Assembly (NCBI GenBank): GCA_043818215.1 | Contig: JBDRGC010000113.1 | Location: forward strand, 1 to 8,008 | Direction: 5' to 3' | DNA from: JBDRGC01 sp043818215 | GTDB lineage: Bacteria > Chloroflexota > Anaerolineae > Anaerolineales > UBA11858 | Length of the DNA: 8,008 nucleotides | Shown: one piece after another, positions 1-4,973 of the stretch | Layout: each line of letters starts with the position of its first letter | Position numbering within the stretch: the first letter of the stretch is position 1 | Notes under the pieces: model-generated | Databases searched by the model: none | Told to the model about the DNA's origin: nothing | The model's input: only the letters and a program-made list of their open reading frames with translations | Translations under genes and position numbers: made by a program

Positions 1-24
1 GGGGACCAGAGATAATTCATGAGT

Positions 25-213
25 GGAGGGTGGAGGGTGGAGAGTGGAGAGTGGAGAGTGGAGATTGGAGATTGGAGATTGGCGATTGGAGATTGGGGAT
101 TGGGGAGTGGGGATTGGTGTTTGGGGATTGGGGATTGGGGATTGGAGAGTGGAGAGTGGAGAGTGGAGAGTGGAGATTGGAGATTGGAGATTGGAGATTG
201 GAGATTGGAGATT
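25..213. repeat. 27-copy heptanucleotide tandem array (GGAGATT/GGAGAGT/GGGGATT)
   Basis: Read from base 25, the sequence divides into exactly 27 consecutive 7-bp units with no insertion or deletion. The main variants are GGAGATT, GGAGAGT and GGGGATT; single oddities are GGCGATT, GGGGAGT and GGTGTTT. Variants are clustered: GGAGGGT x2, GGAGAGT x3, GGAGATT x3, a GGGGATT-rich middle, GGAGAGT x4, then GGAGATT x6. This suggests local duplication by slippage or unequal exchange. The plus strand is G-rich and almost pyrimidine-free apart from T, with two sets of three GGGG runs spaced 3 nt apart. The reverse complement (CCCCAAT-like) resembles the short heptanucleotide repeats described in cyanobacteria. 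Because 7 is not a multiple of 3 and the units contain no stops, all three plus frames stay open here; these are not genes. Confidence 0.95.
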
Positions 214-332
214 GAAACTTTGGTATTGTAGCAGAGTTTCACCGCTGGAGAAATGGATGTTTGTCCTGTTTTAGCAGGTAGATTTCACGTACTTTCTCAA
301 ACAGACGGTACGAGGGGTTCAACAATTGCCTC

Positions 333-361
333 TTGACACTTTAGCACATCTGTTCTATATT
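333..361 (+). promoter_or_regulatory. Sigma70-type promoter for the 433-1185 gene
   Basis: A perfect -35 box TTGACA (333-338) is followed by a 17-bp spacer and the -10 hexamer TATATT (356-361), within the AT-rich stretch TATATTATA. Transcription would start near 368, giving a leader of about 65 nt before the ATG at 433. A 10-bp palindrome CAGGTACCTG (379-388) lies just downstream of the predicted start, where an operator could sit, but part of it (GTACCTGC) also recurs at 2033 and 6411 and so may be repeat debris. The remaining DNA between the heptamer array and this promoter (214-332) shows nothing recognisable. Confidence 0.7.
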
Positions 362-432
362 ATAGACAAGTACTCGTTCAGGTACCTGCCTTATCCAGTG
401 CCCCTTGTTCTTAGTCTTGGAGGAAGCTTATC

Positions 433-1185
433 ATGTTGAATTCTATGTCAATTTTCACTAGCCGCGTGCGCATCCAACGCGGAATGATATTTGGGCTGCT
501 CATAATCACTGCCCTGTTATCTTTCGAACTTTTCAACTACTCAACCACCGACTTTGCCCTAACCGACCTTCTAGGTAATCTCAAGTTCCTCGGTGTGCGC
601 TGGGCTACCATCCTCTCGATTGCCTTCTGCGGCATCGACTTCGCTGGTATTGCGCGGCTATTCACCCCTGAGCAGGGCGCCGACGAACCGGCTGAAGTGT
701 GGTATCTATTCGGGGCCTGGATGCTGGCTGCTGTCATGAATGCCATTCTCACCTGGTGGGGCGTCTCCATTGCCGTGCTGAATCATCAGACTCTCGGCAA
801 TGCTGTAGTGGCGCGTGCAACCTTGATAAAGGTAGTGCCCATCTTCGTGGCAATCATGGTCTGGCTCATCCGGGTATTGATTATTGGCACCCTCTCTATG
901 GCTGGCGACCGCCTGTTCAGTCAGGCTGAGCACAGGCCAGCTGCGCGGCGTTCAAGGCAATCTACCCAACGCACTAATACACGGAGCCGCACCCCAAGCA
1001 TTCGTCCGCTGGGAACCCGCACGCCCGCGGCGAGTCGCGGGGTGGGCGACTCGTCCTACCGATCAGCTCCCAAGCCGGAACCACGCTACACTTCGGAACC
1101 GGACCACGCTGCTTCGGAGCCGACTTATTCCCCCGTGTCTTTCAGCAGCAATAGGGAGGACAGGTCCCGCCAATCCAGATTCTAG
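433..1185 (+). CDS. Predicted four-helix membrane protein with basic disordered tail, function unknown
   Basis: I do not recognise a named family. The 250-residue product has four likely membrane segments, at roughly residues 17-34, 50-72, 92-116 and 128-156. They are followed by a hydrophilic tail of about 90 residues (164-250) rich in Arg, Ser, Pro and Thr, strongly basic in its first half and apparently disordered. No enzyme motif is visible. The start is supported by GGAGGA (419-424), 8 nt before the ATG, and by the promoter at 333-361; an alternative in-frame Met is residue 5. The next gene, a lytic transglycosylase-domain protein, begins 109 nt downstream on the same strand. The pairing of a polytopic membrane protein with a peptidoglycan-cutting enzyme suggests an envelope-spanning function, possibly secretion or conjugation related, but that is inference only. 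The reading frame is convincing; the function is unknown. Confidence 0.8.
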   Translation: MLNSMSIFTSRVRIQRGMIFGLLIITALLSFELFNYSTTDFALTDLLGNLKFLGVRWATILSIAFCGIDFAGIARLFTPEQGADEPAEVWYLFGAWMLAAVMNAILTWWGVSIAVLNHQTLGNAVVARATLIKVVPIFVAIMVWLIRVLIIGTLSMAGDRLFSQAEHRPAARRSRQSTQRTNTRSRTPSIRPLGTRTPAASRGVGDSSYRSAPKPEPRYTSEPDHAASEPTYSPVSFSSNREDRSRQSRF

Positions 1186-1294
1186 TTGGTTAGGACTTGC
1201 GCAGTTCAAGATGCGACGCACTTTTTGAGTTGGTGAAACGCTCTTTGAAACCCGTAAATCGCTCCAAAGCCTAAGTGCATCGCACCTGATACTT

Positions 1295-1978
1295 ATGACC
1301 CACTTCGACCCGGCGACATATTCCAAAAAGACAACTTCCGGCACTCAATCCGGGGGTTGTCTTTTTAGTGTCTATACTCCGTTACTCGCGGTAATCGCGG
1401 CCAGCGTTGTATTGGCAATCAGTCTCAGCCAGATGGGAATAGCATCCTCTGCACCATTGCAGGCATCATGGGGAGATGCGCAAATTGCGCCATTTTTTAG
1501 CCCTGGGGTGCAATATTGGTATGAGAAGATTGCAACCTGGAGCCAGAAGTGGGGCTTGGACCCCAACCTAGTTGCCACGGTGATGCAGATCGAGTCGTGC
1601 GGCGACCCAGATGCGCTTTCCGGTGCCGGGGCAATGGGATTGTTTCAAGTGATGCCGTATCACTTCGCGGCCGGCGAAGACCCCTACAAATCCGGAACCA
1701 ATGCCATGAGGGGATTGAGCTACCTGAAGAACGCTCTGGAAGCCAGGGGCGGCGATGTGCGTCTCGGGTTGGCAGGCTACAATACTGGGATCAGCGGGGC
1801 CAAAGGCCCCGAATCCGCTTGGCCTGGAGAGACAGTGAGATATGTCTATTGGGGGGTTGGAATCTACTCGGAGGCACAAAAAGGGGAAACTCAAAGCGAC
1901 AGGCTGGATGAATGGTTGGCGTATGGGGGAGCAAGTTTGTGCTCGCAGGCAGCGAAGAATTTGGGGATCATTCCATAG
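1295..1978 (+). CDS. Membrane-anchored lytic transglycosylase-like protein (SLT/GH23 fold)
   Basis: The 227-residue product probably cleaves the glycan strands of peptidoglycan. A short N-terminus (1-27) precedes one hydrophobic segment (about 28-46), which would anchor the enzyme with its catalytic domain outside the membrane. The SLT-type domain follows at about 82-185. It holds the putative catalytic Glu100 in QIES, the GAMGLFQVMP motif (112-121) and AGYNTG (160-165), the three signatures expected in order. The remaining 40 residues are unassigned. No good Shine-Dalgarno precedes the ATG at 1295, yet it is the first usable start after an in-frame stop at 1226. Later candidates (TTG 1412, ATG 1433) also lack a Shine-Dalgarno and would cut into or remove the anchor. 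A strong hairpin overlaps codons 11-24. Co-transcription with the membrane-protein gene upstream is plausible. VirB1-like or cell-wall remodelling roles are both possible. Confidence 0.82.
   Translation: MTHFDPATYSKKTTSGTQSGGCLFSVYTPLLAVIAASVVLAISLSQMGIASSAPLQASWGDAQIAPFFSPGVQYWYEKIATWSQKWGLDPNLVATVMQIESCGDPDALSGAGAMGLFQVMPYHFAAGEDPYKSGTNAMRGLSYLKNALEARGGDVRLGLAGYNTGISGAKGPESAWPGETVRYVYWGVGIYSEAQKGETQSDRLDEWLAYGGASLCSQAAKNLGIIP
1325..1366. terminator. 17-bp terminator-like hairpin inside the start of the transglycosylase ORF
   Basis: AAAAAGACAAC (1325-1335) and GTTGTCTTTTT (1356-1366) are perfect 11-bp inverted arms. Inside them CCGG (1338-1341) pairs CCGG (1350-1353), and the two bases between are G-U wobbles (1336:1355, 1337:1354). 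The result is a continuous 17-bp stem with an 8-nt loop, A-rich on one side and T-rich on the other, as in bidirectional intrinsic terminators. It lies at codons 11-24 of the transglycosylase ORF and 140 nt after the stop of the upstream gene. It could end the upstream transcript, act as an attenuator, or show that the annotated start is wrong. Confidence 0.55.
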
Positions 1979-2008
1979 CGCGGCCTCCAACCGCAACCAA
2001 ATTCAATG

Positions 2009-2121
2009 GGACGCGGACGAGCGCGGACACTTGTACCTGCGTCACACTTGCACCTGCGGCAAGTGCAGGTGAGTGCAGGTGTGAACGCGGATTTTTCATA
2101 TATCCGCGTTCGTCCGTGTCC
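2009..2121. repeat. Palindromic intergenic element with alternative pairings
   Basis: A 19-bp arm at 2009-2027 matches the reverse complement of 2103-2121 with two wobble-compatible differences. The same right arm also pairs over 10 perfect bp with 2083-2092 (GAACGCGGAT against ATCCGCGTTC at 2102-2111, 9-nt loop), so the two folds exclude each other. Between the arms lies a cluster of CACTTG/ACCTGC motifs, including two tandem copies of GTGCAGGTG (2063-2071, 2073-2081) and a 7-bp hairpin CACCTGC/GCAGGTG. The element fills the convergent spacer between the transglycosylase gene and the ribosomal block and could also end plus-strand transcripts. The rest of 1979-2187 shows no gene. Confidence 0.7.
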
Positions 2122-2187
2122 AACAAAATATGCGCGAGCAAGGCAAAGTCTAGCGGTAATACTAAATAGGAAGCCAGGAATGTCTTT

Positions 2188-2217
2188 AAAGAAAGAAGGC
2201 CGCCTTTCGGCGGCCTT
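2188..2217 (-). terminator. Intrinsic terminator of the ribosomal block, downstream of rplL
   Basis: On the minus strand AAGGCCGCC pairs GGCGGCCTT (2217-2209 with 2204-2196), a perfect 9-bp stem with a GAAA tetraloop. It is followed by the pyrimidine-rich tail CTTTCTTT (2195-2188). It lies about 50 nt past the rplL stop. The plus-strand side is not T-rich, so it should work mainly for the leftward operon. This ends the transcript without continuing into rpoB. Confidence 0.85.
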
Positions 2218-2264
2218 GTATATGCGCAGCGTTTTGATAAAAACACTTTGCCCAAACAACTGAA

Positions 2265-2639
2265 CTAGGCTAGTTCGACAACCGCGCCCGCAGCCTCGAG
2301 CTTGGACTTAGCATCGTTGGCGGCTTCTTTGCCAACACCTTCCATGATCTTGACGCCAGCAGTCTCGGCCATTTCCTTGGCGTCTTTCAGGCCCAGGCTG
2401 GTGAGTTGGCGGATAGCCTTGATGACATCGATCTTCTTGGGGCCAGTCTCTTTGATGACCACATCGAACTCGGTCTTTTCTTCTTCGGGTTCAGCTTCGT
2501 CGCCAGGGGCAGAAGCGGCCACAGCGACGGGAGCGGCGGCGGAAACGCCCCACTTCTCTTCCAGCATTTTCACCAGTTCAGCAGCTTCGAGAACTGAGAG
2601 TTCACCCAATTCTTCCATAAGTTTGTTCAGATCAGACAT
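2265..2639 (-). CDS. rplL: Ribosomal protein bL12 (L7/L12)
   Basis: Stalk protein of the 50S subunit; dimers bind L10 and recruit the translational GTPases EF-Tu, EF-G, IF2 and RF3. The 124-residue length is normal. The N-terminal dimerisation and L10-binding helices occupy about 1-33. The Ala/Pro/Glu-rich flexible hinge is at about 34-57, with a slightly acidic stretch GDEAEPEEEK. The globular C-terminal domain follows from about 58, beginning FDVVIKETGPKKIDVIKAIR and containing GLGLKDAKE-type factor-binding residues (here SLGLKDAKE). The ATG is preceded by AAGGAG 7 nt upstream. It lies 127 nt after rplJ; that spacer holds only a small CGTTGGCA x2 direct repeat (2673-2688). The terminator at 2188-2217 follows. 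Expression should follow the L10-leader attenuator shared with rplJ. Confidence 0.97.
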   Translation of the reverse strand: MSDLNKLMEELGELSVLEAAELVKMLEEKWGVSAAAPVAVAASAPGDEAEPEEEKTEFDVVIKETGPKKIDVIKAIRQLTSLGLKDAKEMAETAGVKIMEGVGKEAANDAKSKLEAAGAVVELA

Positions 2640-2766
2640 TTTTGTACTCCTTTATTTCGGTTGAACGTTCAGCGTTGGCACGTTGGCACGCTCGCTAGAT
2701 TTGAAATTGGATATTACAGGTATTCCGTATGCATAGGGTGTAACACTTCGCTAAACGCGACACGAT

Positions 2767-3303
2767 TTACGCAGCCCCGGGGACTGCATCCTTCTCCGAG
2801 AAGGCTTTGAGCACTGCAGCAATCTGCCGCCCTGGCTCGGACAGAGTGCGGACAAGCTGTGTGGCGGGAGCCAAGATGGTGCTCAGCAATATAGCTCGCA
2901 TAACAGGCAACGGCGGGACATTTGCAAGCATCTTGACTTCAGCAGCACTCATCAGACGATTGTCCATGTAACCGGCTTTGATTTTGAGAAAGTCCGATCC
3001 CTTGGCAAAATCTGTTATAGCCTTAGCTAATGCGGGCGGGTCTTCATAGGCGAAACCGATCGCAGTTGTACCCACAAAGTGTTCAGCGGCTGTTTCCAGA
3101 CTGGCCGCATCAAGGGCGCGTTTAGCCAGCGTATTTTTGACAATATGGAATTCTCCGCCAGCCTCGCGAACTTTAGCGCGGAGTTCGTCCATATCTTTCA
3201 CAGTAAGGCCAATATACTCAGTGAGAACGAATGCCTGGCTTCGCGCTAGCCATTCGCCGTACTGCGCAACGATTTCACGTTTTCTTTCTTTCGAGATAGC
3301 CAA
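2767..3303 (-). CDS. rplJ: Ribosomal protein uL10
   Basis: L10 forms the base of the L7/L12 stalk on 23S rRNA and, as the L10(L12)n complex, represses its own operon. The 178-residue length is normal. The N-terminal rRNA-binding domain starts AISKERKREIVAQYGEWL. It is followed by the typical EYIGLTVKDMDELRAKVREA segment and by VKNTLAKRAL near residue 57. The C-terminal helix (about 140-170), which binds L12 dimers, includes RTLSEPGRQIAAVLKAFSEK. The initiation codon is TTG, not ATG; no ATG lies nearby, and a very strong GAAAGGAGGT (3318-3309) sits 5 nt upstream. An L10-type leader with an attenuator lies directly upstream. The 416-nt gap to rplA is unusually long because that leader and an inverted-repeat element occupy it. 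Confidence 0.96.
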   Translation of the reverse strand: MAISKERKREIVAQYGEWLARSQAFVLTEYIGLTVKDMDELRAKVREAGGEFHIVKNTLAKRALDAASLETAAEHFVGTTAIGFAYEDPPALAKAITDFAKGSDFLKIKAGYMDNRLMSAAEVKMLANVPPLPVMRAILLSTILAPATQLVRTLSEPGRQIAAVLKAFSEKDAVPGAA

Positions 3304-3308
3304 TTTTT

Positions 3309-3318
3309 ACCTCCTTTC
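3309..3318 (-). promoter_or_regulatory. Strong Shine-Dalgarno setting the TTG start of rplJ
   Basis: GAAAGGAGGT on the minus strand is close to a full anti-16S complement, with an ideal 5-nt spacer before TTG at 3303-3301. It fixes the start and probably compensates for the weak initiation codon. Confidence 0.85.
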
Positions 3319-3365
3319 AAGAAAATGGGTCTACAGGATCTCACTACGGGAAATCCCAAAGAACA

Positions 3366-3406
3366 AAAAAAGTCTTTACCTCGCCATGCCAGGTAAAGAC
3401 TTTTTT
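3366..3406 (-). terminator. Attenuator terminator of the rplJL leader
   Basis: AAAAAAGTCTTTACC (minus 3406-3392) and GGTAAAGACTTTTTT (3380-3366) form a perfect 15-bp stem, extended to 16 by 3391:3381, with a 9-nt loop and a T-run on the 3' side. It lies about 60 nt before the rplJ start and after the L10 leader, so it is an internal conditional terminator and not an operon end. Confidence 0.88.
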
Positions 3407-3512
3407 CAACAAGTGCAAGTTACTTGTTTTCAAGTCCTCACCTCAGCAGGGAATTAAACCCTCTCCTGTATCAAAATCGAAGGGTGAGGGCGCCTGCTGT
3501 CTACGGCGAAGT
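3407..3512 (-). ncRNA. L10-type ribosomal protein leader with antiterminator
   Basis: The minus-strand leader shows the hallmarks of the L10 leader: the GTAGACAGCAGG segment, a central arm, then TTTAATTCCCTGCTGAGG. Visible pairings are a basal stem CUUCGCC (3511-3505) with GGUGAGG (3442-3436), AGCAGG (3498-3493) with CCUGCU (3450-3445), and CCCUC (3490-3486) with GAGGG (3463-3459). Unpaired GUAGAC faces GA between the first two stems, as expected for the kinked L10(L12)n site. The 3' strand AGGUGAGGACUU (3443-3432) can instead pair over 12 bp, with wobbles, with AAGUCUUUACCU (3402-3391), the 5' arm of the terminator. It is thus an antiterminator. Inferred logic: excess L10-L12 stabilises the leader, frees the terminator arm and lowers rplJL expression. 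Confidence 0.88.
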
Positions 3513-3530
3513 TTATTACAAAAATATGAT

Positions 3531-3715
3531 ATGAGTGTACTGAAAAAACTCTTTTACCGCGGAGAACGCGAAGAACGCAGAGAAAAACTTAAAACCAGGT
3601 TTAAGAATTCGTACTAAAATTTGAGCAAAGATTAGAAATCTTATACTAATTATTTAAAAATCTCAGCGATCTCTGCGTACTCTGCGGTAAGATAACCTTT
3701 TTTCAGTGGACTCAT
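3531..3715. repeat. MITE-like inverted-repeat element between rplA and the L10 leader
   Basis: The ends are imperfect inverted repeats. ATGAGT at 3531-3536 matches minus 3715-3710, then both continue as ACTGAAAAAA and, after about 7 diverged bases, TTACCGC. Each arm then carries three 9-bp units: CGCGGAGAA, CGCGAAGAA, CGCAGAGAA at 3558-3584, and on the minus strand CGCAGAGTA, CGCAGAGAT, CGCTGAGAT at 3686-3660. The middle (about 3590-3655) is AT-rich and has no coding capacity. One end lies 5 bp from the rplA stop codon. The structure suggests a non-autonomous mobile or repeat element; in the transcript it would fold into a long hairpin between the rplA and rplJ messages. No target-site duplication is obvious. 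Confidence 0.75.
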
Positions 3716-3719
3716 GATA

Positions 3720-4439
3720 TTAATCTCGCAATTCCATTGCTTGTGCCTGGGCAGGGTCTACCTTGATGCCAGGCCCCATGGTGGTGCTCAACGTGACTCG
3801 CCGGATATAAATGCCTTTAGCAGCTGCCGGGCGAGCCTTCCTGATCGCTTCCATCAATACGGCCATATTATCGTAAAGTTTGGCAAGCTCGAAAGAGACC
3901 TTGCCAATGGGAATGTGAAGATTGGCAGTCTTGTCGACGCGGAATTCTACCCGGCCGGCTTTAGCTTCTTTGATTACGCGAGGCAGGTCCTCGTCAGAAA
4001 CCACTGTGCCGGCCTTGGGGTTGGGCATAAGCCCTCGGGGGCCAAGAATCCGCCCCAAACGTCCGACCTTGCCCATCATATCCGGGGTGGCTACCGCGAT
4101 ATCGAAGTCAGTCCAACCGTCCTGGATTTGCTTGATAATTTCATCGTCATCGGCTACATAGTCGGCGCCAGCCTCGCGGGCTAGAGATGCGCCTTCAGCC
4201 TGTGCGAAAACCAGCACTCTGACGGTCTTACCCAAGCCATGGGGCAAGACAACCACGTCTCGCACTAATTGGTCTGCATGGCGAGGGTCGACGCCCAGGC
4301 GGATATGTAACTCAACGGTGGAATCGAATTTTGTACAGGATGTTTCCTGGGTTAATGTAAGGGCGTCATCAGGCGCGTACAACTTCATCCTGTCGATTTT
4401 GGCTACAGCTTCTCGGTATTTCTTTCCGTGTTTAGGCAT
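3720..4439 (-). CDS. rplA: Ribosomal protein uL1
   Basis: L1 builds the mobile stalk near the ribosomal E site and is the translational repressor of the rplKA operon. The 239-residue product starts MPKHGKKYREA. The reading frame is open 10 codons further upstream, but AAGGAG (4451-4446) 6 nt before the ATG at 4439 favours this start. Family landmarks in order are a helical N-terminus with FDSTVELHIRLGVDPRHADQ, then a VVLPHGLGK segment near 70, the second domain with a GRLGRILGPRGLMPNPK core (about 125-141), and the closing segment KVSFELAKLYDNM followed by YIRRVTLSTTMGPGIKVD. Length is typical. It follows rplK by 53 nt, and the spacer holds an L1-binding hairpin. Confidence 0.97.
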   Translation of the reverse strand: MPKHGKKYREAVAKIDRMKLYAPDDALTLTQETSCTKFDSTVELHIRLGVDPRHADQLVRDVVVLPHGLGKTVRVLVFAQAEGASLAREAGADYVADDDEIIKQIQDGWTDFDIAVATPDMMGKVGRLGRILGPRGLMPNPKAGTVVSDEDLPRVIKEAKAGRVEFRVDKTANLHIPIGKVSFELAKLYDNMAVLMEAIRKARPAAAKGIYIRRVTLSTTMGPGIKVDPAQAQAMELRD

Positions 4440-4445
4440 TGCGTA

Positions 4446-4486
4446 CTCCTTGGTGGTACAAACGGACAATCCAGGTGTCCTCCCAC
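4446..4486 (-). promoter_or_regulatory. L1-binding rRNA-mimic hairpin at the rplA ribosome binding site
   Basis: On the minus strand GUGG (4486-4483) pairs CCAC (4456-4453), and GGAC (4480-4477) pairs GUCC (4467-4464). The internal loop is asymmetric: GA (4482-4481) on one side and 7 nt GUUUGUA (4463-4457) on the other. The terminal loop is 9 nt. The GUGGGAGG and ACCACC pieces match, from memory, the L1-binding helix of 23S rRNA. CCACC runs straight into the Shine-Dalgarno AAGGAG (4451-4446), so bound L1 would block rplA initiation. The same fold recurs before rplK. Confidence 0.75.
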
Positions 4487-4492
4487 GGGGTT

Positions 4493-4918
4493 TTAGTCTA
4501 CAACCACGATGCCCATGTTACGGGCAGTGCCTTCGATCTGACGCATAGCGCCTTCGATGTCGATGGCATTGAGATCTTTCATCTTGATTTCGGCGATCTC
4601 ACGAACCTGGTCGCGTGTGACCTTGCCGACCTTTTCACGATTCGGCTCAGAGGAACCTTTCTCGACGCCAGCTGCCTTCTTCAACAAAACGGCGGCTGGG
4701 GAGCTTCTGAGGATGAACTTGAACGAGCCGTCAGTGAAGATGCTGATCTCTGCCGGAATAATATCGCCCATGCGACTTTGGGTACGGGCGTTGTATTCCT
4801 TGCAAAACTGCATCAGATTGATCCCATGTGATGCTAGAGCAGGGCCAATGGGGGGCGCAGGATTCGCCCTACCGGCTGCGATCTGCAGACGAACAACTGC
4901 TTTTAGTTTCTTTGCCAT
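4493..4918 (-). CDS. rplK: Ribosomal protein uL11
   Basis: L11 binds the GTPase-associated centre of 23S rRNA, the site of thiostrepton action, and assists factor function and RelA activation. The 141-residue length is exact for the family. The N-terminal domain carries VRLQIAAGRANPAPPIGPAL (about 9-28), with the Pro-rich stretch of the thiostrepton region, followed by GINLMQFCKEYNART. The C-terminal rRNA-binding domain includes FKFILRSSPAAVLLKKAAG, then KVTRDQVREIAEIKMKDLN and a GTARNMGI end. The ATG is preceded by AAGGAG (4930-4925) with a 6-nt spacer. It starts 55 nt after nusG, and that spacer holds an L1-type hairpin. TAA at 4495-4493 closes it just before the second hairpin. Confidence 0.97.
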   Translation of the reverse strand: MAKKLKAVVRLQIAAGRANPAPPIGPALASHGINLMQFCKEYNARTQSRMGDIIPAEISIFTDGSFKFILRSSPAAVLLKKAAGVEKGSSEPNREKVGKVTRDQVREIAEIKMKDLNAIDIEGAMRQIEGTARNMGIVVVD

Positions 4919-4924
4919 TTTTCT

Positions 4925-4964
4925 CTCCTTGGTGGTTTTAGCGGATGAGGTTACATCCTCCCAC
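4925..4964 (-). promoter_or_regulatory. L1-binding rRNA-mimic hairpin at the rplK ribosome binding site
   Basis: On the minus strand GUGG (4964-4961) pairs CCAC (4935-4932), and GGAUG (4958-4954) pairs CAUCC (4947-4943). The internal loop is GA (4960-4959) opposite 7 nt GCUAAAA (4942-4936), with a 6-nt terminal loop. CCACC directly abuts the Shine-Dalgarno AAGGAG (4930-4925), 6 nt before the rplK start. This is the expected place for L1 autoregulation of an L11-L1 operon. Its architecture matches the hairpin before rplA, while the upper stem differs by paired changes. Confidence 0.8.
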
Positions 4965-4973
4965 GAGGGGTTG

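Noticed and set aside
19..274. Three overlapping plus-strand reading frames with repeated WRLEIGD-type peptides
   Set aside because: They arise because a stop-free 7-bp repeat is open in every plus frame. There is no ribosome binding site or promoter, and the peptides are only the array read in different phases.
1568..1996. Antisense reading frame of 142 residues over the transglycosylase gene
   Set aside because: It lies opposite a gene with clear catalytic motifs, has no recognisable domain and is a codon-structure shadow.
1968..2263. Several 76-122 residue frames on both strands between the transglycosylase gene and rplL
   Set aside because: They run through the palindromic element and the operon terminator, show repeat-derived residues, and lack start signals.
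3515..3560. Possible promoter for rplJL just upstream of the L10 leader
   Set aside because: AT-rich stretches exist (for example a TTTTTT and TATTTT pair), but no hexamer pair with good matches and spacing is visible.
3531..3715. CRISPR-like reading of the 9-bp units
   Set aside because: The units are too short, directly adjacent and arranged as inverted arms, with no unique spacers between them.
4440..4469. Ten-codon N-terminal extension of L1
   Set aside because: It would overlap the Shine-Dalgarno and the L1-binding hairpin; the ATG at 4439 has AAGGAG 6 nt upstream and gives the normal N-terminus.
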